A stretch of 41,885 bases of DNA, taken from contig URIB01000011.1 in the NCBI GenBank assembly GCA_900547785.1, positions 1 to 41,885 on the forward strand. Direction: 5' to 3'. Below, piece by piece: positions 1-8,369 of this stretch (position 1 is the first letter of the stretch; each line of letters begins with the position of its first letter). The notes beneath the pieces are model-generated. The model did not search any database, was not told the origin of the DNA, and saw nothing but the letters and a program-made list of their open reading frames with translations. The DNA is from an uncultured Dialister sp. (GTDB lineage Bacteria > Bacillota > Negativicutes > Veillonellales > Dialisteraceae). The translations under genes were made by a program, and so were the position numbers.

Positions 1-39
1 AGATCTACACTCTTTCCCTACACGACGCTCTTCCGATCT
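1..39 (+). other. Illumina TruSeq adapter read-through (artefact)
   Basis: The first 39 bases match the 3' part of the Illumina universal (P5-side) adapter, ending in the familiar CTCTTCCGATCT. They are library-construction sequence, not genomic DNA. The aminotransferase reading frame resumes immediately after, at base 40. Confidence 0.97.
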
Positions 40-423
40 TCGGTTACCCAGCGTGAGGTGGCGATGTATATGAAAAATTATGATTTTGAGGACCATGTGC
101 AGGATAATTGCCGCTTATATGCACATCGCCGTGATATTATGTGTGATTCCATAAAAAAATATTTCCCCGAAAATATACATTGTACCTATCCGCATGGAGG
201 ATTGTTCCTTTGGGTAGAATTACCTGAAAATTGCGATTCCCGTGAACTCTTTAAAGAGGCGGTCAAGCGAAAAGTTGCTTATGTACCGGGAGACGGTTTC
301 TTCCCCGCATCAGGAAAGAAAAATTATTTCCGTTTAAATTTTTCCTATAATGATGATGATGTGATTGAAGAAGGAATCAAACGTCTGGGTGAAGCAATCC
401 GGACCTATTTACAAAAAAAGTAA
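40..423 (+). CDS. PLP-dependent aminotransferase, C-terminal fragment
   Basis: The frame is open from base 40, directly after the adapter, so the N-terminal two thirds lies off the contig. The visible ~127 residues resemble the small C-terminal domain of fold-type I aminotransferases of the 2-aminoadipate/MocR-like group. They include a PHGGLFLWVELP segment, a VPGDGFFP segment and an NYFRLNFSY stretch whose arginine normally binds the substrate carboxylate. The catalytic lysine lies in the missing part, so the substrate cannot be told. The valine codon at 58 (GTG) is internal, not a start. A terminator hairpin follows the stop codon. Confidence 0.85.
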   Translation, partial: SVTQREVAMYMKNYDFEDHVQDNCRLYAHRRDIMCDSIKKYFPENIHCTYPHGGLFLWVELPENCDSRELFKEAVKRKVAYVPGDGFFPASGKKNYFRLNFSYNDDDVIEEGIKRLGEAIRTYLQKK

Positions 424-431
424 TGCAATAC

Positions 432-467
432 AAAAGACCGTGTCCGGCAGGATAGGGTCTTTTATCA
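432..467 (+). terminator. Terminator between convergent genes
   Basis: AAAAGACC at 432-439 pairs with GGTCTTTT at 456-463. The A and T flanks would let it serve both the aminotransferase and the convergent dehydrogenase. Confidence 0.7.
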
Positions 468-489
468 TGAATAAAATTTTAAGGAGAAA

Positions 490-1434
490 TCAGTACCCTT
501 TTTCTTTATTGATTTCATTAACCAAGGGAAGCCCAGTGCTAAAAGAAATGAAGTTCTCTTTCAGCAGGTGAAGAATCCGGTCCCATGAATCAGGGGTAAA
601 GGAAGCGACATGAGGCGTCATTATCACATTTTCCATGGACCAGAAAGGATGATTTTCCGGAAGGGGTTCTTTTGAGAAGACATCAAGAGCGGCACCGGCC
701 AGTTTTTTCTCTTGTAAGGCGTGGAGCAAGGCATTTTCATCTACGATGGAAGCTCTTGCAATATTGATAAAAAAGGCACTCTCTTTCATTAAAGAAAACC
801 GTTCTTCATTGAAAAAGTGTTCCGTATCATTAGTGGCAGGTAAAGCGGCAATGACAATATCTGCCAAAGGCAATATTTTATCGATTTCCTCTGTGGTATA
901 GACTTTATCGGCGAATAATTCTTCGGAAATGTGTTTTTTCACAGCGAGAATTTTTGTTTCAAAACCTTTTGCTCTTTGTGCAATGGCCCGTCCGATTCCG
1001 CCAAAGCCCACAATAACTATCGTTTTCTTATAAATTGAAAAGCTTTTGGGTCGTTTCCATGTCCTGGCGTTCTGTTGGCGGACGGCTTGAGGAAGTTGTC
1101 TGGATAATCCCAGGAGAAGTGCCATTGTGTGTTCGGCGACGGTCCGGTCGTGGATACCGTGAGAATTAGTTAAGATGACAGGACGTTCAAGCATGGACGG
1201 AGATAAAAGCCGTTCCACACCGTCAGAAAGCGAATGAATCCAACGGACGTTCGGAGCTGCATTTAAAATAGGTTCCGCATTCTGGAAACCCCACATGGCT
1301 ATAGCGTCCGCATCTGAAACATGAGGAAGCGCGTCTTTCGGGGACGGGTAACTTTCTACAACGCAACCAGGAACGGAAGCCTGTAAATCGGAGATCCATT
1401 GATTCGTGAGTTTATTAATGACAACAAGTTTCAT
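490..1434 (-). CDS. D-2-hydroxyacid dehydrogenase, NAD-dependent
   Basis: This 314-residue protein belongs to the D-isomer-specific 2-hydroxyacid dehydrogenase family, which interconverts 2-oxoacids and D-2-hydroxyacids in the cytoplasm. A Rossmann motif GFGGIG lies near residues 143-148. The usual catalytic triad is visible: Arg in ARASIVDE (~227), Glu in FSKEP (~256) and His in TPHVAS (~275). I chose the ATG at 1434 because an AGAAGGG ribosome site lies just upstream. An in-frame ATG at 1458 would add eight residues and has no such site. The substrate cannot be assigned; the short divergent catalytic domain argues against SerA itself. It converges on the aminotransferase and diverges from the deacetylase. 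Confidence 0.9.
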   Translation of the reverse strand: MKLVVINKLTNQWISDLQASVPGCVVESYPSPKDALPHVSDADAIAMWGFQNAEPILNAAPNVRWIHSLSDGVERLLSPSMLERPVILTNSHGIHDRTVAEHTMALLLGLSRQLPQAVRQQNARTWKRPKSFSIYKKTIVIVGFGGIGRAIAQRAKGFETKILAVKKHISEELFADKVYTTEEIDKILPLADIVIAALPATNDTEHFFNEERFSLMKESAFFINIARASIVDENALLHALQEKKLAGAALDVFSKEPLPENHPFWSMENVIMTPHVASFTPDSWDRILHLLKENFISFSTGLPLVNEINKEKGY

Positions 1435-1554
1435 ACATATCCCTTCTTTCTTTTTCATTATAGCATTTCATAAAAACGATATATTTATTAAAGAGAATCT
1501 GAATCATACATGACGGATTTGATATAATGAAGAAAAAATAATGGAGAGATAGCC

Positions 1555-2658
1555 ATGGCATATAAAAAAAGAACACCGTCCAAGAGTCGGAGCATAAAAC
1601 GTCGGAATGGGAAAGGGAAAAAGAACGGCGGACATCTGTTTTTGAGCTTGCTGTTTTTTTTAATTATTGTTTCGATAGCGGCTTTTACGGTCAATCACCC
1701 ATGGGGAGAAGCACTGTATGATGTGTCAGCCAATACGGTCATACATCATGGGGAAAAGAAAAACAAAGAATCTGTTATAGATAAAAAAGTGAAACCGGCT
1801 GAACAAGAAGAACATTCAGTGGTTGATAAAATTATGAATACGATAACAGGAAAGAAAGAAAAATACGCAGCCGCTGAAAATGTGGAAGAACAAGATAAAA
1901 AAATCAGAAAAAAACAGGCGGAAACATTACAAAGAAATCCGTCTTTGATAAAGAAAGATCCGATACGGGAAGAGGATTCCGGCGGCAAAGTACATCCTGT
2001 AACAGGCCGTTTGGCTGTTGTCATTGATGATGCCGGCTTGGATCTGGAATCACAGAGAGTTTATCAAAATATAGGAGTACCCTTTACATTGGCAGTCATG
2101 CCTAATAAACTTCACACTTCTGAGGCGGCAGCTGAATGGGAAAACCATGGGATGCCCGTTATTTTGCACCAGCCGATGGAGCCGGTATCCGGAGCAGGAA
2201 TGGAAGATAAAACTATTTTAGTTTCTATGAGCGATGATGAAATCCGAAAAATGCTCAGCGAATCACTCTCGCAAATTCCTCAAGCGGCAGGAATCAACAA
2301 TCATCAGGGATCGAAAGCGACGGCAGACTACCGGGTCATGAGTATTGTGATGGAAGAATTATCCCATCGGGGGCTGTTCTTTTTTGACAGCCATACCAAT
2401 ACAACGACGGAAGCAGATAAGGCGGCACCGGTATTCGGGGTGCCGTATGCCAGAAATGATTTATTTGTGGATAACTCATCTGATGAGGCGGAAATTCGTG
2501 CCATGATTAGAGAAGGGGCAGAACGGGCAAAAAAACGGGGAAATTATATCATAATCGGACATTGCCGTCCTCATACAGCCGCCGCATTCCGTGATATGGT
2601 ACCGATTCTGCAATCGGAAGGAATTGAATTTGTTTATGTATCTTCACTATTACATTAG
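1555..2658 (+). CDS. Divergent polysaccharide deacetylase family protein
   Basis: This 367-residue envelope protein has a basic N-terminus, one hydrophobic segment at about residues 27-45 (signal anchor) and a charged Lys/Glu-rich linker. From about residue 153 it has a domain of the divergent polysaccharide deacetylase family (DUF610/YibQ type). Hallmarks are LAVVIDDAG, the PFTLAVMPN strand, a LHQPMEP histidine motif, NNHQGSKAT and IGHCRPHT. The family has a deacetylase-like barrel, but its substrate is not established; a periplasmic carbohydrate role is inferred. A GGAGAG site precedes the ATG. The SDR gene follows after 8 bp, suggesting co-transcription. Confidence 0.85.
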   Translation: MAYKKRTPSKSRSIKRRNGKGKKNGGHLFLSLLFFLIIVSIAAFTVNHPWGEALYDVSANTVIHHGEKKNKESVIDKKVKPAEQEEHSVVDKIMNTITGKKEKYAAAENVEEQDKKIRKKQAETLQRNPSLIKKDPIREEDSGGKVHPVTGRLAVVIDDAGLDLESQRVYQNIGVPFTLAVMPNKLHTSEAAAEWENHGMPVILHQPMEPVSGAGMEDKTILVSMSDDEIRKMLSESLSQIPQAAGINNHQGSKATADYRVMSIVMEELSHRGLFFFDSHTNTTTEADKAAPVFGVPYARNDLFVDNSSDEAEIRAMIREGAERAKKRGNYIIIGHCRPHTAAAFRDMVPILQSEGIEFVYVSSLLH

Positions 2659-2666
2659 GAGTCGGT

Positions 2667-3398
2667 ATGAACAAAAATAAAGTGGCGGTTATTTCCGGCG
2701 GGACATCAGGAATCGGCCTGGCGGCAGCAAAGATATTGTCGGACGAGGGTTGGAAAACAGTTCTTCTCGGGCGGGATAAAAAAAGAGGAAAACAGGCGGA
2801 ATCGGAAGTCAAAAACAGTTTTTTTGTTTCCTGTGACATAAGGAAGAAAAAAGAAATCAATCAGGCATTCTTGCTGATAAAAGACTTGGGGGATCTTTAT
2901 GGAGTTATATCGTCCGCCGGCATTTATAAAGAGAGTCTTTTAGAATATATGGCAGATGAAGAAATCAAGGAGCTTTTTGATACCAATGTGTTTGGAACGA
3001 TACAGTTCATAAAGACGGCATTGCCTTATTTGAAAAGACCGGGCGGAAGTATTGTCACCGTTTCTTCCGACGCGGCCCTTCGGGGAAATGTCCAAGGAAG
3101 TATATATAGTGCAACGAAAGGTGCGGTAACCGCTTTTACCCGTTCATTGGCATTGGAACTTGCTGTTGATGGAGTTCGGGCCAATGTTGTCTGTCCGGGC
3201 GATGTAAAAACACCGCTTTTAGAACGGCAACTGAAAACTTATGGAGGAACATTAGCGGAGATGGAGAATTGGTATCCCTTGATGCGGATTGCAAAGCCTG
3301 AAGAAGTGGGGCAAGTTATTGCATTTCTTTTGTCTGAAAAATCATCTTTTGTGACCGGGGCGGTTTTACCTGTGGATGGCGGTTTGACAGATTGGTAA
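2667..3398 (+). CDS. SDR family NAD(P)-dependent oxidoreductase
   Basis: This is a 243-residue classical short-chain dehydrogenase. The cofactor motif SGGTSGIGLAAA is at the N-terminus, NAG is replaced by a SSAG-type segment, and the catalytic Ser (VSSDA) and YSATKGA (YxxxK) are present. The C-terminal LPVDGGLT is typical of FabG-like members. It probably reduces or oxidises a carbonyl/alcohol in the cytoplasm, but the substrate is not evident and it is not clearly FabG, since no acp or fab genes are near. A GGAG site lies upstream. It is the last gene before the AT-rich promoter of the DUF4198 gene. Confidence 0.9.
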   Translation: MNKNKVAVISGGTSGIGLAAAKILSDEGWKTVLLGRDKKRGKQAESEVKNSFFVSCDIRKKKEINQAFLLIKDLGDLYGVISSAGIYKESLLEYMADEEIKELFDTNVFGTIQFIKTALPYLKRPGGSIVTVSSDAALRGNVQGSIYSATKGAVTAFTRSLALELAVDGVRANVVCPGDVKTPLLERQLKTYGGTLAEMENWYPLMRIAKPEEVGQVIAFLLSEKSSFVTGAVLPVDGGLTDW

Positions 3399-3432
3399 AA
3401 TTAACAAAAAGCTAAAAATAAATAATTAAAAT

Positions 3433-3461
3433 TTGAAATAAAATTAAAAATGTTCTATAAT
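3433..3461 (+). promoter_or_regulatory. Sigma70-type promoter of the DUF4198 gene
   Basis: TTGAAA at 3433-3438 and TATAAT at 3456-3461 are separated by exactly 17 bp, upstream of the DUF4198 gene. The -10 box lies inside the left arm of a long inverted repeat. Confidence 0.8.
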
Positions 3462-3499
3462 AAATGTGGTTTCAAATAATGAAACGGCATTTATTATAG
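3455..3499. promoter_or_regulatory. 45-bp nested palindrome overlapping -10 box (candidate operator)
   Basis: CTATAATAAATG at 3455-3466 is the exact reverse complement of 3488-3499. A second repeat, GTTTCA 3469-3474 / TGAAAC 3480-3485, is nested inside around an AATAA centre. The outer left arm contains the -10 box, so most of it would not be transcribed. That favours a DNA operator over an RNA hairpin. The regulator is unknown; a metal-responsive repressor is a guess based on the DUF4198 gene. Confidence 0.75.
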
Positions 3500-3514
3500 A
3501 ATGGAGGAATCCTC

Positions 3515-4234
3515 ATGAAAAAAACTTATTTGACAGCTCTGTGCGCAGGTATTCTTGCTGCTTCTTGTGTAGCCGGGTCTGCATTCGCGCATGGCGTTTT
3601 CTTTGCAAATCGTCTCGATCAAAAAGCTTTAGTGCTTGGAGAAGGACCTGGAGATAATGCTTACAAGCCCTCATGTGTCACAAAGGTGGAAGCGTATGAC
3701 AAGAATTTTTCTTCCATGGACATAGAAACAATGACCTATAAGGATCATGTGGCTGTTGTGCCGGACGATCATTTGGGAGTAACGGTGACGTTTTTTGATT
3801 ACGGATACTTTACCAAAGATGCAGCAGGTACGACCCATGAAGCGATGTTCAGTCAGGTAGCTGATGCAGTGAAAACAACACATGCAATCAAATGGAATGT
3901 ACACTACTGGAGTGATGAAGTAATGCCCGGCGGTATTTATAATGTGCCGATTCAAATTGTGCCGAGCGTCAATCCGTTGACATTGCGTAAAGGGGACACC
4001 TATCAAATCCGTGTATATAAAAACGGACAGCCCTATGCCCATGCACCGCTTATCAAAGATGTTATCAATGATTTAACGAATGAATCTACGACTGATGAAA
4101 ATGGATATGCAACCGTTACCGTTTCCGCAAACGGGTTGAATGTGGTCGGCGTAGAAGTGGCGGGAGATAAAGAAGACGAACATACAACGCAGAAATATTT
4201 CTCATCTTTGTCATTTATCATCGATCCGGAATAA
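3515..4234 (+). CDS. DUF4198 domain-containing secreted protein
   Basis: This 239-residue protein has a clear Sec signal peptide (MKKTYL..., hydrophobic core, AFA cleavage site near residue 25). The mature protein starts with His, a feature seen in this family (HGVFF). It then shows the beta-rich layout of DUF4198: a central GGIYNVPIQIVPSVNPLTLRKGDTYQIRVYKNGQP segment, followed by a carboxypeptidase-regulatory-like TDENGYATVTV strand. Family members are often linked to nickel/cobalt uptake, but no transporter is adjacent, so this is only a suggestion. The protein is probably periplasmic. It is monocistronic, with its own strong promoter and terminator. GGAGGA precedes the ATG. Confidence 0.85.
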   Translation: MKKTYLTALCAGILAASCVAGSAFAHGVFFANRLDQKALVLGEGPGDNAYKPSCVTKVEAYDKNFSSMDIETMTYKDHVAVVPDDHLGVTVTFFDYGYFTKDAAGTTHEAMFSQVADAVKTTHAIKWNVHYWSDEVMPGGIYNVPIQIVPSVNPLTLRKGDTYQIRVYKNGQPYAHAPLIKDVINDLTNESTTDENGYATVTVSANGLNVVGVEVAGDKEDEHTTQKYFSSLSFIIDPE

Positions 4235-4252
4235 ACATATGAAATAATGCAG

Positions 4253-4285
4253 AGAGCCGTTTGACTTTTAGCAGCGGCTCTTTTT
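4253..4285 (+). terminator. Rho-independent terminator after DUF4198 gene
   Basis: AGAGCCG at 4253-4259 pairs with CGGCTCT at 4275-4281, followed by a run of T. Confidence 0.9.
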
Positions 4286-4500
4286 GTATGTTTATGATTG
4301 TGCAATCATTTCGGCTTTTCTCAGTATTGGTTACCGTTAAAACAGAGCGGCGCAGGACATAGACAGATGTCAGGATTGTTATAAAGAACGCATGACTATA
4401 CTCCGGGTCAAAAAATAATAGATAAATGACAGAATATTTAGTATAATAAATACATAGAAAGAATTACAGTTTCTTGAGTATAGTGAAAGGACAGGCGAAA

Positions 4501-5784
4501 ATGATGAGTAAAGAAAAAAAGAAAAATGCTTCAGAGGAAGTAAAGGATACATTACAGGCGGAAGCTATGGATGAAATGCAGGAAGAAACAGTGGAAGCAG
4601 GCGTCGAGGTCACTGTTATTGATGACCGTGATAAAGAAGCGGAAAGCTTAATTCGTTGGGGAGCGGCACGTGCCGGTGTGATTGTGGTGGCACCTCTGCT
4701 CGGAACGGTTTCTTTAATTGCCAATGAAGTATATATGATTTCTAAAATAGGAAGTGTTTACGGATCGGATATTCCCCAGAAAGCGGTATTATCTTTTATC
4801 GGATCATTAGGAGCTACTGTTGTGGGGACGACGATTGCTACATTACTTCCGCTTCCTTTTATACAGGTACCCGTTGCCGTTTCAGTGACCTATGGAGTGG
4901 GAAAAGCCGCTGTCAAATGGATCAAAGACGGGATGCCTGATGATACAAGACCTTATAAAGAAATATTTGAAGAAGGAAGAGAAGAGGGCAGCAAGTTGGC
5001 TGAAGAAATTAAGGAAGATCCGAATAAGGATATTCCATTAGGCGATGAAAAGGAAGATTTCACGAAAGCGGTAAAAAATAAAATCAATGAAATTTATCCT
5101 GATAAAGCGCATGATACGGTTGATAAACTATCGGGACAATTCATTCATACTTTCAATGAGCTGGGAGGGCAGCTCACGGAAGTGTTGAAAAAAGTGGGAA
5201 TGACAGAGGAACAGATTGAAAAAGCCAAGTATACGACATTAGGAGCTGCAGAAGTTGCAAAAGAGACTGCGGAAAAAGCGGCTAAAGATTTACAGGCGAT
5301 TGCTAAAGTAAAGGCTAAAGAGTTCAAGAAAGATGCCAAGAAAAAAGCGGAAGAAATGAAAATCCGGGCGAAAGAGCATATGGAGGAACTGGAGAAAAAA
5401 AGAAACGAACTGAAAGAGCAGTCGGAAATTCATGCACAACAGGCGAAAATAAAGTCGGAAGAAATGAAAGAACAGGCAAAAGAACATCTGAAAGAAGCGA
5501 AAGTGCAAACTGATAAACTGAGAGAAGAGGCGCTGGCTCAAGCAGAAAATGCACAGAATAAGGCAAAAGAAATAAAAGAAAAAATGAATGACAAAGCCGG
5601 CGAATATAAAAATACGGTCACCAACATGGTCAACCAAGCGAAAGAAAATGTGAAAAACTATGCGGAAGATTTTCGGGCAAAAGTCGAGGAACGGGGCGCC
5701 CGGAAACAAGCGGAAGCCAAAGGAGAAACAGTTGAAACTTCTGGAAAATCTAAAAAAACTTCTACAGATATTTCTGAAGAATAA
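4501..5784 (+). CDS. Membrane-associated protein with DUF697-like region and long coiled coil
   Basis: This 427-residue protein has no firm family assignment. It starts with an acidic, Lys-rich ~45-residue segment. About residues 50-150 are hydrophobic/amphipathic (GVIVVAPLLGTVSLIANEVYMISKIGSVYG ... VTYGVGKAAVKW), reminiscent of DUF697-type domains found after bacterial GTPases. From about residue 230 it is almost entirely Lys/Glu/Ala-rich helix with 11-residue periodicity (KAKE, KAEEMK, KEHLKEAK), like apolipoprotein or LEA helices. I place the start at ATG 4501, after a GAAAGG site; an upstream TTG at 4474 is less likely. TATAAT at 4442-4447 may be the -10. It could be a membrane-tethered stress or envelope protein, which is inference only. 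Confidence 0.7.
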   Translation: MMSKEKKKNASEEVKDTLQAEAMDEMQEETVEAGVEVTVIDDRDKEAESLIRWGAARAGVIVVAPLLGTVSLIANEVYMISKIGSVYGSDIPQKAVLSFIGSLGATVVGTTIATLLPLPFIQVPVAVSVTYGVGKAAVKWIKDGMPDDTRPYKEIFEEGREEGSKLAEEIKEDPNKDIPLGDEKEDFTKAVKNKINEIYPDKAHDTVDKLSGQFIHTFNELGGQLTEVLKKVGMTEEQIEKAKYTTLGAAEVAKETAEKAAKDLQAIAKVKAKEFKKDAKKKAEEMKIRAKEHMEELEKKRNELKEQSEIHAQQAKIKSEEMKEQAKEHLKEAKVQTDKLREEALAQAENAQNKAKEIKEKMNDKAGEYKNTVTNMVNQAKENVKNYAEDFRAKVEERGARKQAEAKGETVETSGKSKKTSTDISEE

Positions 5785-5927
5785 GAAAACAAAACCTGTT
5801 CCTTCCGTAGTTCATTTACACGAAACACAAAAAGACGGATTCATTATGTATACGGTAAGCCCTTGGAAACGGCGGAGATGGCACTTTAGAAGAACCAACC
5901 ATCCCTGGGTCCGGGGAAGAAAATAAA

Positions 5928-5979
5928 GCAAAATAAAAGTTCCTGTTTATAGTGCAACAGGAGCTTTTATTTTGCTTTT
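5928..5979. terminator. Bidirectional terminator
   Basis: An 18-nt arm at 5928-5945 pairs with 5958-5975 with one mismatch (GCAAAATAAAAG.TCCTG). It lies between the coiled-coil gene and the convergent zinc-ribbon gene, overlapping the latter's stop, and would serve both. Confidence 0.85.
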
Positions 5980-6476
5980 CCAGACCAAATTTTTTTGATT
6001 TTTTGCCAAAATGAAGAAATTTTTGATATCCGTTTGAACGAAGAGACGGTAGTTTTTTTATAAGAAACTTTTGGCAAATTTACAGAGAGATGCTTTTTGT
6101 GCGTTTGTGAAGAAGTCACAAGAGTTTTCGGGAGAGGCCTTTTTAAACTTCTGGAATCGGATTTTGTAACAGTGCCGGTTTTCAGATCAAATTTCTCAAA
6201 TCCCGCTTTTGCATGGAAAGGGTTCTTTTGCTCTTGCCAAGTGTTTTGTAGATTGTCGGGTTTTAATCGGGCAAGCATTCTGTTTTTGGCAGAAATATCA
6301 AAAGGGCATTCCTTGGCAGCCCAAAATCCGGATTTCTGTATCTTCCGGCTGTCCAAGTCATAAGACACGGGAGCGCCGCAACGAGTGCATCGTACTTTTC
6401 CGTGCCTTCTTTTTATACAGGAATCAAACAGAACGAGTTTTTGTCCGCAGATATGACAAATCAGTGTGGATGCCAT
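5967..6476 (-). CDS. Zinc-ribbon protein of unknown function
   Basis: The 169-residue product begins with a zinc ribbon: CHICGQKL, then CTRCGAPVSYD (two CxxC pairs about 22 residues apart). A basic, low-complexity Ser/Lys/Thr-rich tail without recognisable domains follows. AAGGAGG sits 5 bp before the ATG at 6476, supporting this start. It is a single gene on the minus strand sharing a terminator with its neighbour. The ribbon may bind nucleic acid or a protein partner, but there is no evidence of specific function. The final residues are basic (KIKKIWSGKAK). Confidence 0.7.
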   Translation of the reverse strand: MASTLICHICGQKLVLFDSCIKRRHGKVRCTRCGAPVSYDLDSRKIQKSGFWAAKECPFDISAKNRMLARLKPDNLQNTWQEQKNPFHAKAGFEKFDLKTGTVTKSDSRSLKRPLPKTLVTSSQTHKKHLSVNLPKVSYKKTTVSSFKRISKISSFWQKIKKIWSGKAK

Positions 6477-6615
6477 ACATTCCTCCTTATTTCCTTATAG
6501 TATATGCGATATAGGGAAAAGTGGGAATGCCGAAATATGTAATGTTCGGATAGTTTTAAAGTGCGACTGTAAACTTCCTTACAATTGTAGTAGTATATAC
6601 ATATGGAGGAATGCT

Positions 6616-7038
6616 ATGTATGTATTGAAAAAAAGAGTCCGTTTTTATGAAACGGACGGGATGCGTGTTGTATATCACGGGAATTATTTGAATTGGTTTG
6701 AAGAAGCTCGTGTCGAATATATGAGAAAGGGCGGAGTGTGCCTGAATGATTTGTTAGAAGAAGGAATCGTATTTCCCATTGTTGAGGTGCATGTGAAATA
6801 TATGAAATCGGCACACTATGATGATATTATCCTGGTAAAAACATATCTTCGGGAAGTGGACCGGGCTAAATTGGTGTTTGAGTATGAAGTGGTCAGAGAG
6901 GATACCGGAGAAATACTGACAACGGGAAGAACGGTGGGAACTTACACAAAAATGGAAACGGGTAAAATCGCAAGGATGCCGGCGGAACGGCTGTCAAAAT
7001 TGATGGAAATTTCTAAAGAGGATCGAAAGAATGGATAA
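6616..7038 (+). CDS. Acyl-CoA thioesterase, 4HBT/YbgC family
   Basis: This 140-residue hot-dog-fold thioesterase has the family signature RVRFYETDGMRVVYHGNYLNWFEEAR near the N-terminus. The Asp and His of the D-x(5,8)-H-x-N-Y pattern are present. Such enzymes hydrolyse short acyl-CoA or acyl-ACP thioesters in the cytoplasm. I place the start at ATG 6616 after GGAGGA at 6605-6610; the longer upstream frame has no ribosome site. It overlaps murI by 8 bp and is the first gene of the operon running to 9013. Confidence 0.88.
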   Translation: MYVLKKRVRFYETDGMRVVYHGNYLNWFEEARVEYMRKGGVCLNDLLEEGIVFPIVEVHVKYMKSAHYDDIILVKTYLREVDRAKLVFEYEVVREDTGEILTTGRTVGTYTKMETGKIARMPAERLSKLMEISKEDRKNG

Positions 7039-7798
7039 CCGTCCTATTGGAATTATGGATTCCGGGATAGGAGGGCTTACCGTTGCTAAGGTGCTTTATG
7101 AAAAATACGGGACAGAAAGAATTGTTTTTATCGGTGATACGGCCAGAAATCCTTATGGAGAACGAACGGCAAAGGAGATAGAAACCTTTGCGGAGGAGAT
7201 GAAAGAGTTTCTTCTGTCTAACCATGTAAAAATGATTTTAATTGCTTGTAATACCATCAGTTTTAATGTTTCACCGTTGTATTATGCTGCACCGGTGCCG
7301 ATCATAGGTATGAATTTAGATATACCGATACCGGAAGATACTAAAAAGTTGGGGATATTTGCAACCACCGCTACCATCCGGAGTCACCGTCACAAAGAGC
7401 ATTTCCAAAAGAAGAAATTTCCGCAGGAGATTATTGAAATTCCTCTTGAAAACTTAGCCAAAGCGATTGAATACGGCGTACCCGAAGAAGAGTGCCTGGC
7501 AATGATCCGGGAGGCTGTCAAGAGTTGTGGAGCCCATGATATAGATACGGCAGTTTTAGCTTGTACCCATTACCCTTTAGCGGCTTCCTTGTTTAAGGAA
7601 GTATTGCCGCAGGTCAGATTGATTGATCCGGCAGAAAGTACGGTTACGAATGCCATGAAGGTGCTTCGGGAAAAGAATGCTTTGTCAGAAAAACCGGGCA
7701 AAAATGAATTCTTTTTTACAAAAAATAAAGAAAAAGCGGCAGCACTTGTGAAGAGGAATTTTGGGGAAGAATCTGTTTTAAAAGATATCGTCTTATAA
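7031..7798 (+). CDS. murI: Glutamate racemase
   Basis: At 255 residues it has the usual length. It converts L- to D-glutamate for peptidoglycan in the cytoplasm. The two catalytic cysteines are present: Cys73 in ACNTISFN and Cys178 in ACTHYP. The N-terminal GIMDSGIGGLTVAKVL (Asp10-Ser11) and GDTARNPYGERT motifs are also present. It overlaps the thioesterase gene upstream by 8 bp. The next gene starts 13 bp downstream, so all four genes of this block look co-transcribed. Confidence 0.97.
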   Translation: MDNRPIGIMDSGIGGLTVAKVLYEKYGTERIVFIGDTARNPYGERTAKEIETFAEEMKEFLLSNHVKMILIACNTISFNVSPLYYAAPVPIIGMNLDIPIPEDTKKLGIFATTATIRSHRHKEHFQKKKFPQEIIEIPLENLAKAIEYGVPEEECLAMIREAVKSCGAHDIDTAVLACTHYPLAASLFKEVLPQVRLIDPAESTVTNAMKVLREKNALSEKPGKNEFFFTKNKEKAAALVKRNFGEESVLKDIVL

Positions 7799-7811
7799 GG
7801 AGTGTCAGTGT

Positions 7812-8369
7812 ATGGGAATTATGATTCTAAAGGGTATCACGTTTTTAATTTTTTTGGTTTGCCTCGGGTTTGTTATGTATTGGATCATTGCCTTTATCAA
7901 AGGAGATTGTCATTTAAAAGTTTTAAAAACGAAAATGTCGCCGTTACAAGTGGAAAAAATGGAGATGGGCAGCGTTACTTTGTCGTATACTCTGCCTATT
8001 ATCAATGTGGGGAGGCAGATTGGCACAATTATGGATGCTTTTGTGCGTACCTATTTGCCTTATGAACAATATGACGGAGCGACCGTGTCGGCAACGCTTA
8101 CTGCAGCGGATGAACCGCGGAATGATAATTATTGGCAGGCTTTCATTATGCAGATCAGAAAGCCGAAAGTGTTTTTAATCAGAATTAAACTGGACGGAAA
8201 ATCAGGAAATATACTCCGTGATCTTGAGGATTTTCCGGATATGGCGATGGATGTGATATACCAAGTGGTTGCAAGAAGTGATTACTACTATGACAAAACC
8301 AGAATTGTGCTCACGTCGGAAGACTTGCAGACAGCGCTTTATCAATATACATCGGGGGTGAGAAAATAA
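7812..8369 (+). CDS. Hypothetical membrane-anchored protein
   Basis: I do not recognise this 185-residue protein. The first ~28 residues form one hydrophobic segment (ILKGITFLIFLVCLGFVMYWIIAFI), probably a signal anchor. The rest is a soluble alpha/beta region with conserved-looking stretches GRQIGTIMDAFVRTYLPYEQYDGATVSATLT and VIYQVVARSDYYYDKTRIVL. An AAGGAG site lies upstream. Its stop overlaps the start of the F420-ligase-like gene (TAATG), so the two are probably translationally coupled and may act together. Confidence 0.75.
   Translation: MGIMILKGITFLIFLVCLGFVMYWIIAFIKGDCHLKVLKTKMSPLQVEKMEMGSVTLSYTLPIINVGRQIGTIMDAFVRTYLPYEQYDGATVSATLTAADEPRNDNYWQAFIMQIRKPKVFLIRIKLDGKSGNILRDLEDFPDMAMDVIYQVVARSDYYYDKTRIVLTSEDLQTALYQYTSGVRK

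Noticed and set aside
5660..5926. 88-residue frame overlapping the end of the coiled-coil gene, with a small reading frame MYTVSPWKRRRWHF at 5846
   Set aside because: Mostly a shadow of the larger gene. The tail past 5784 is short, highly basic and has no ribosome site.
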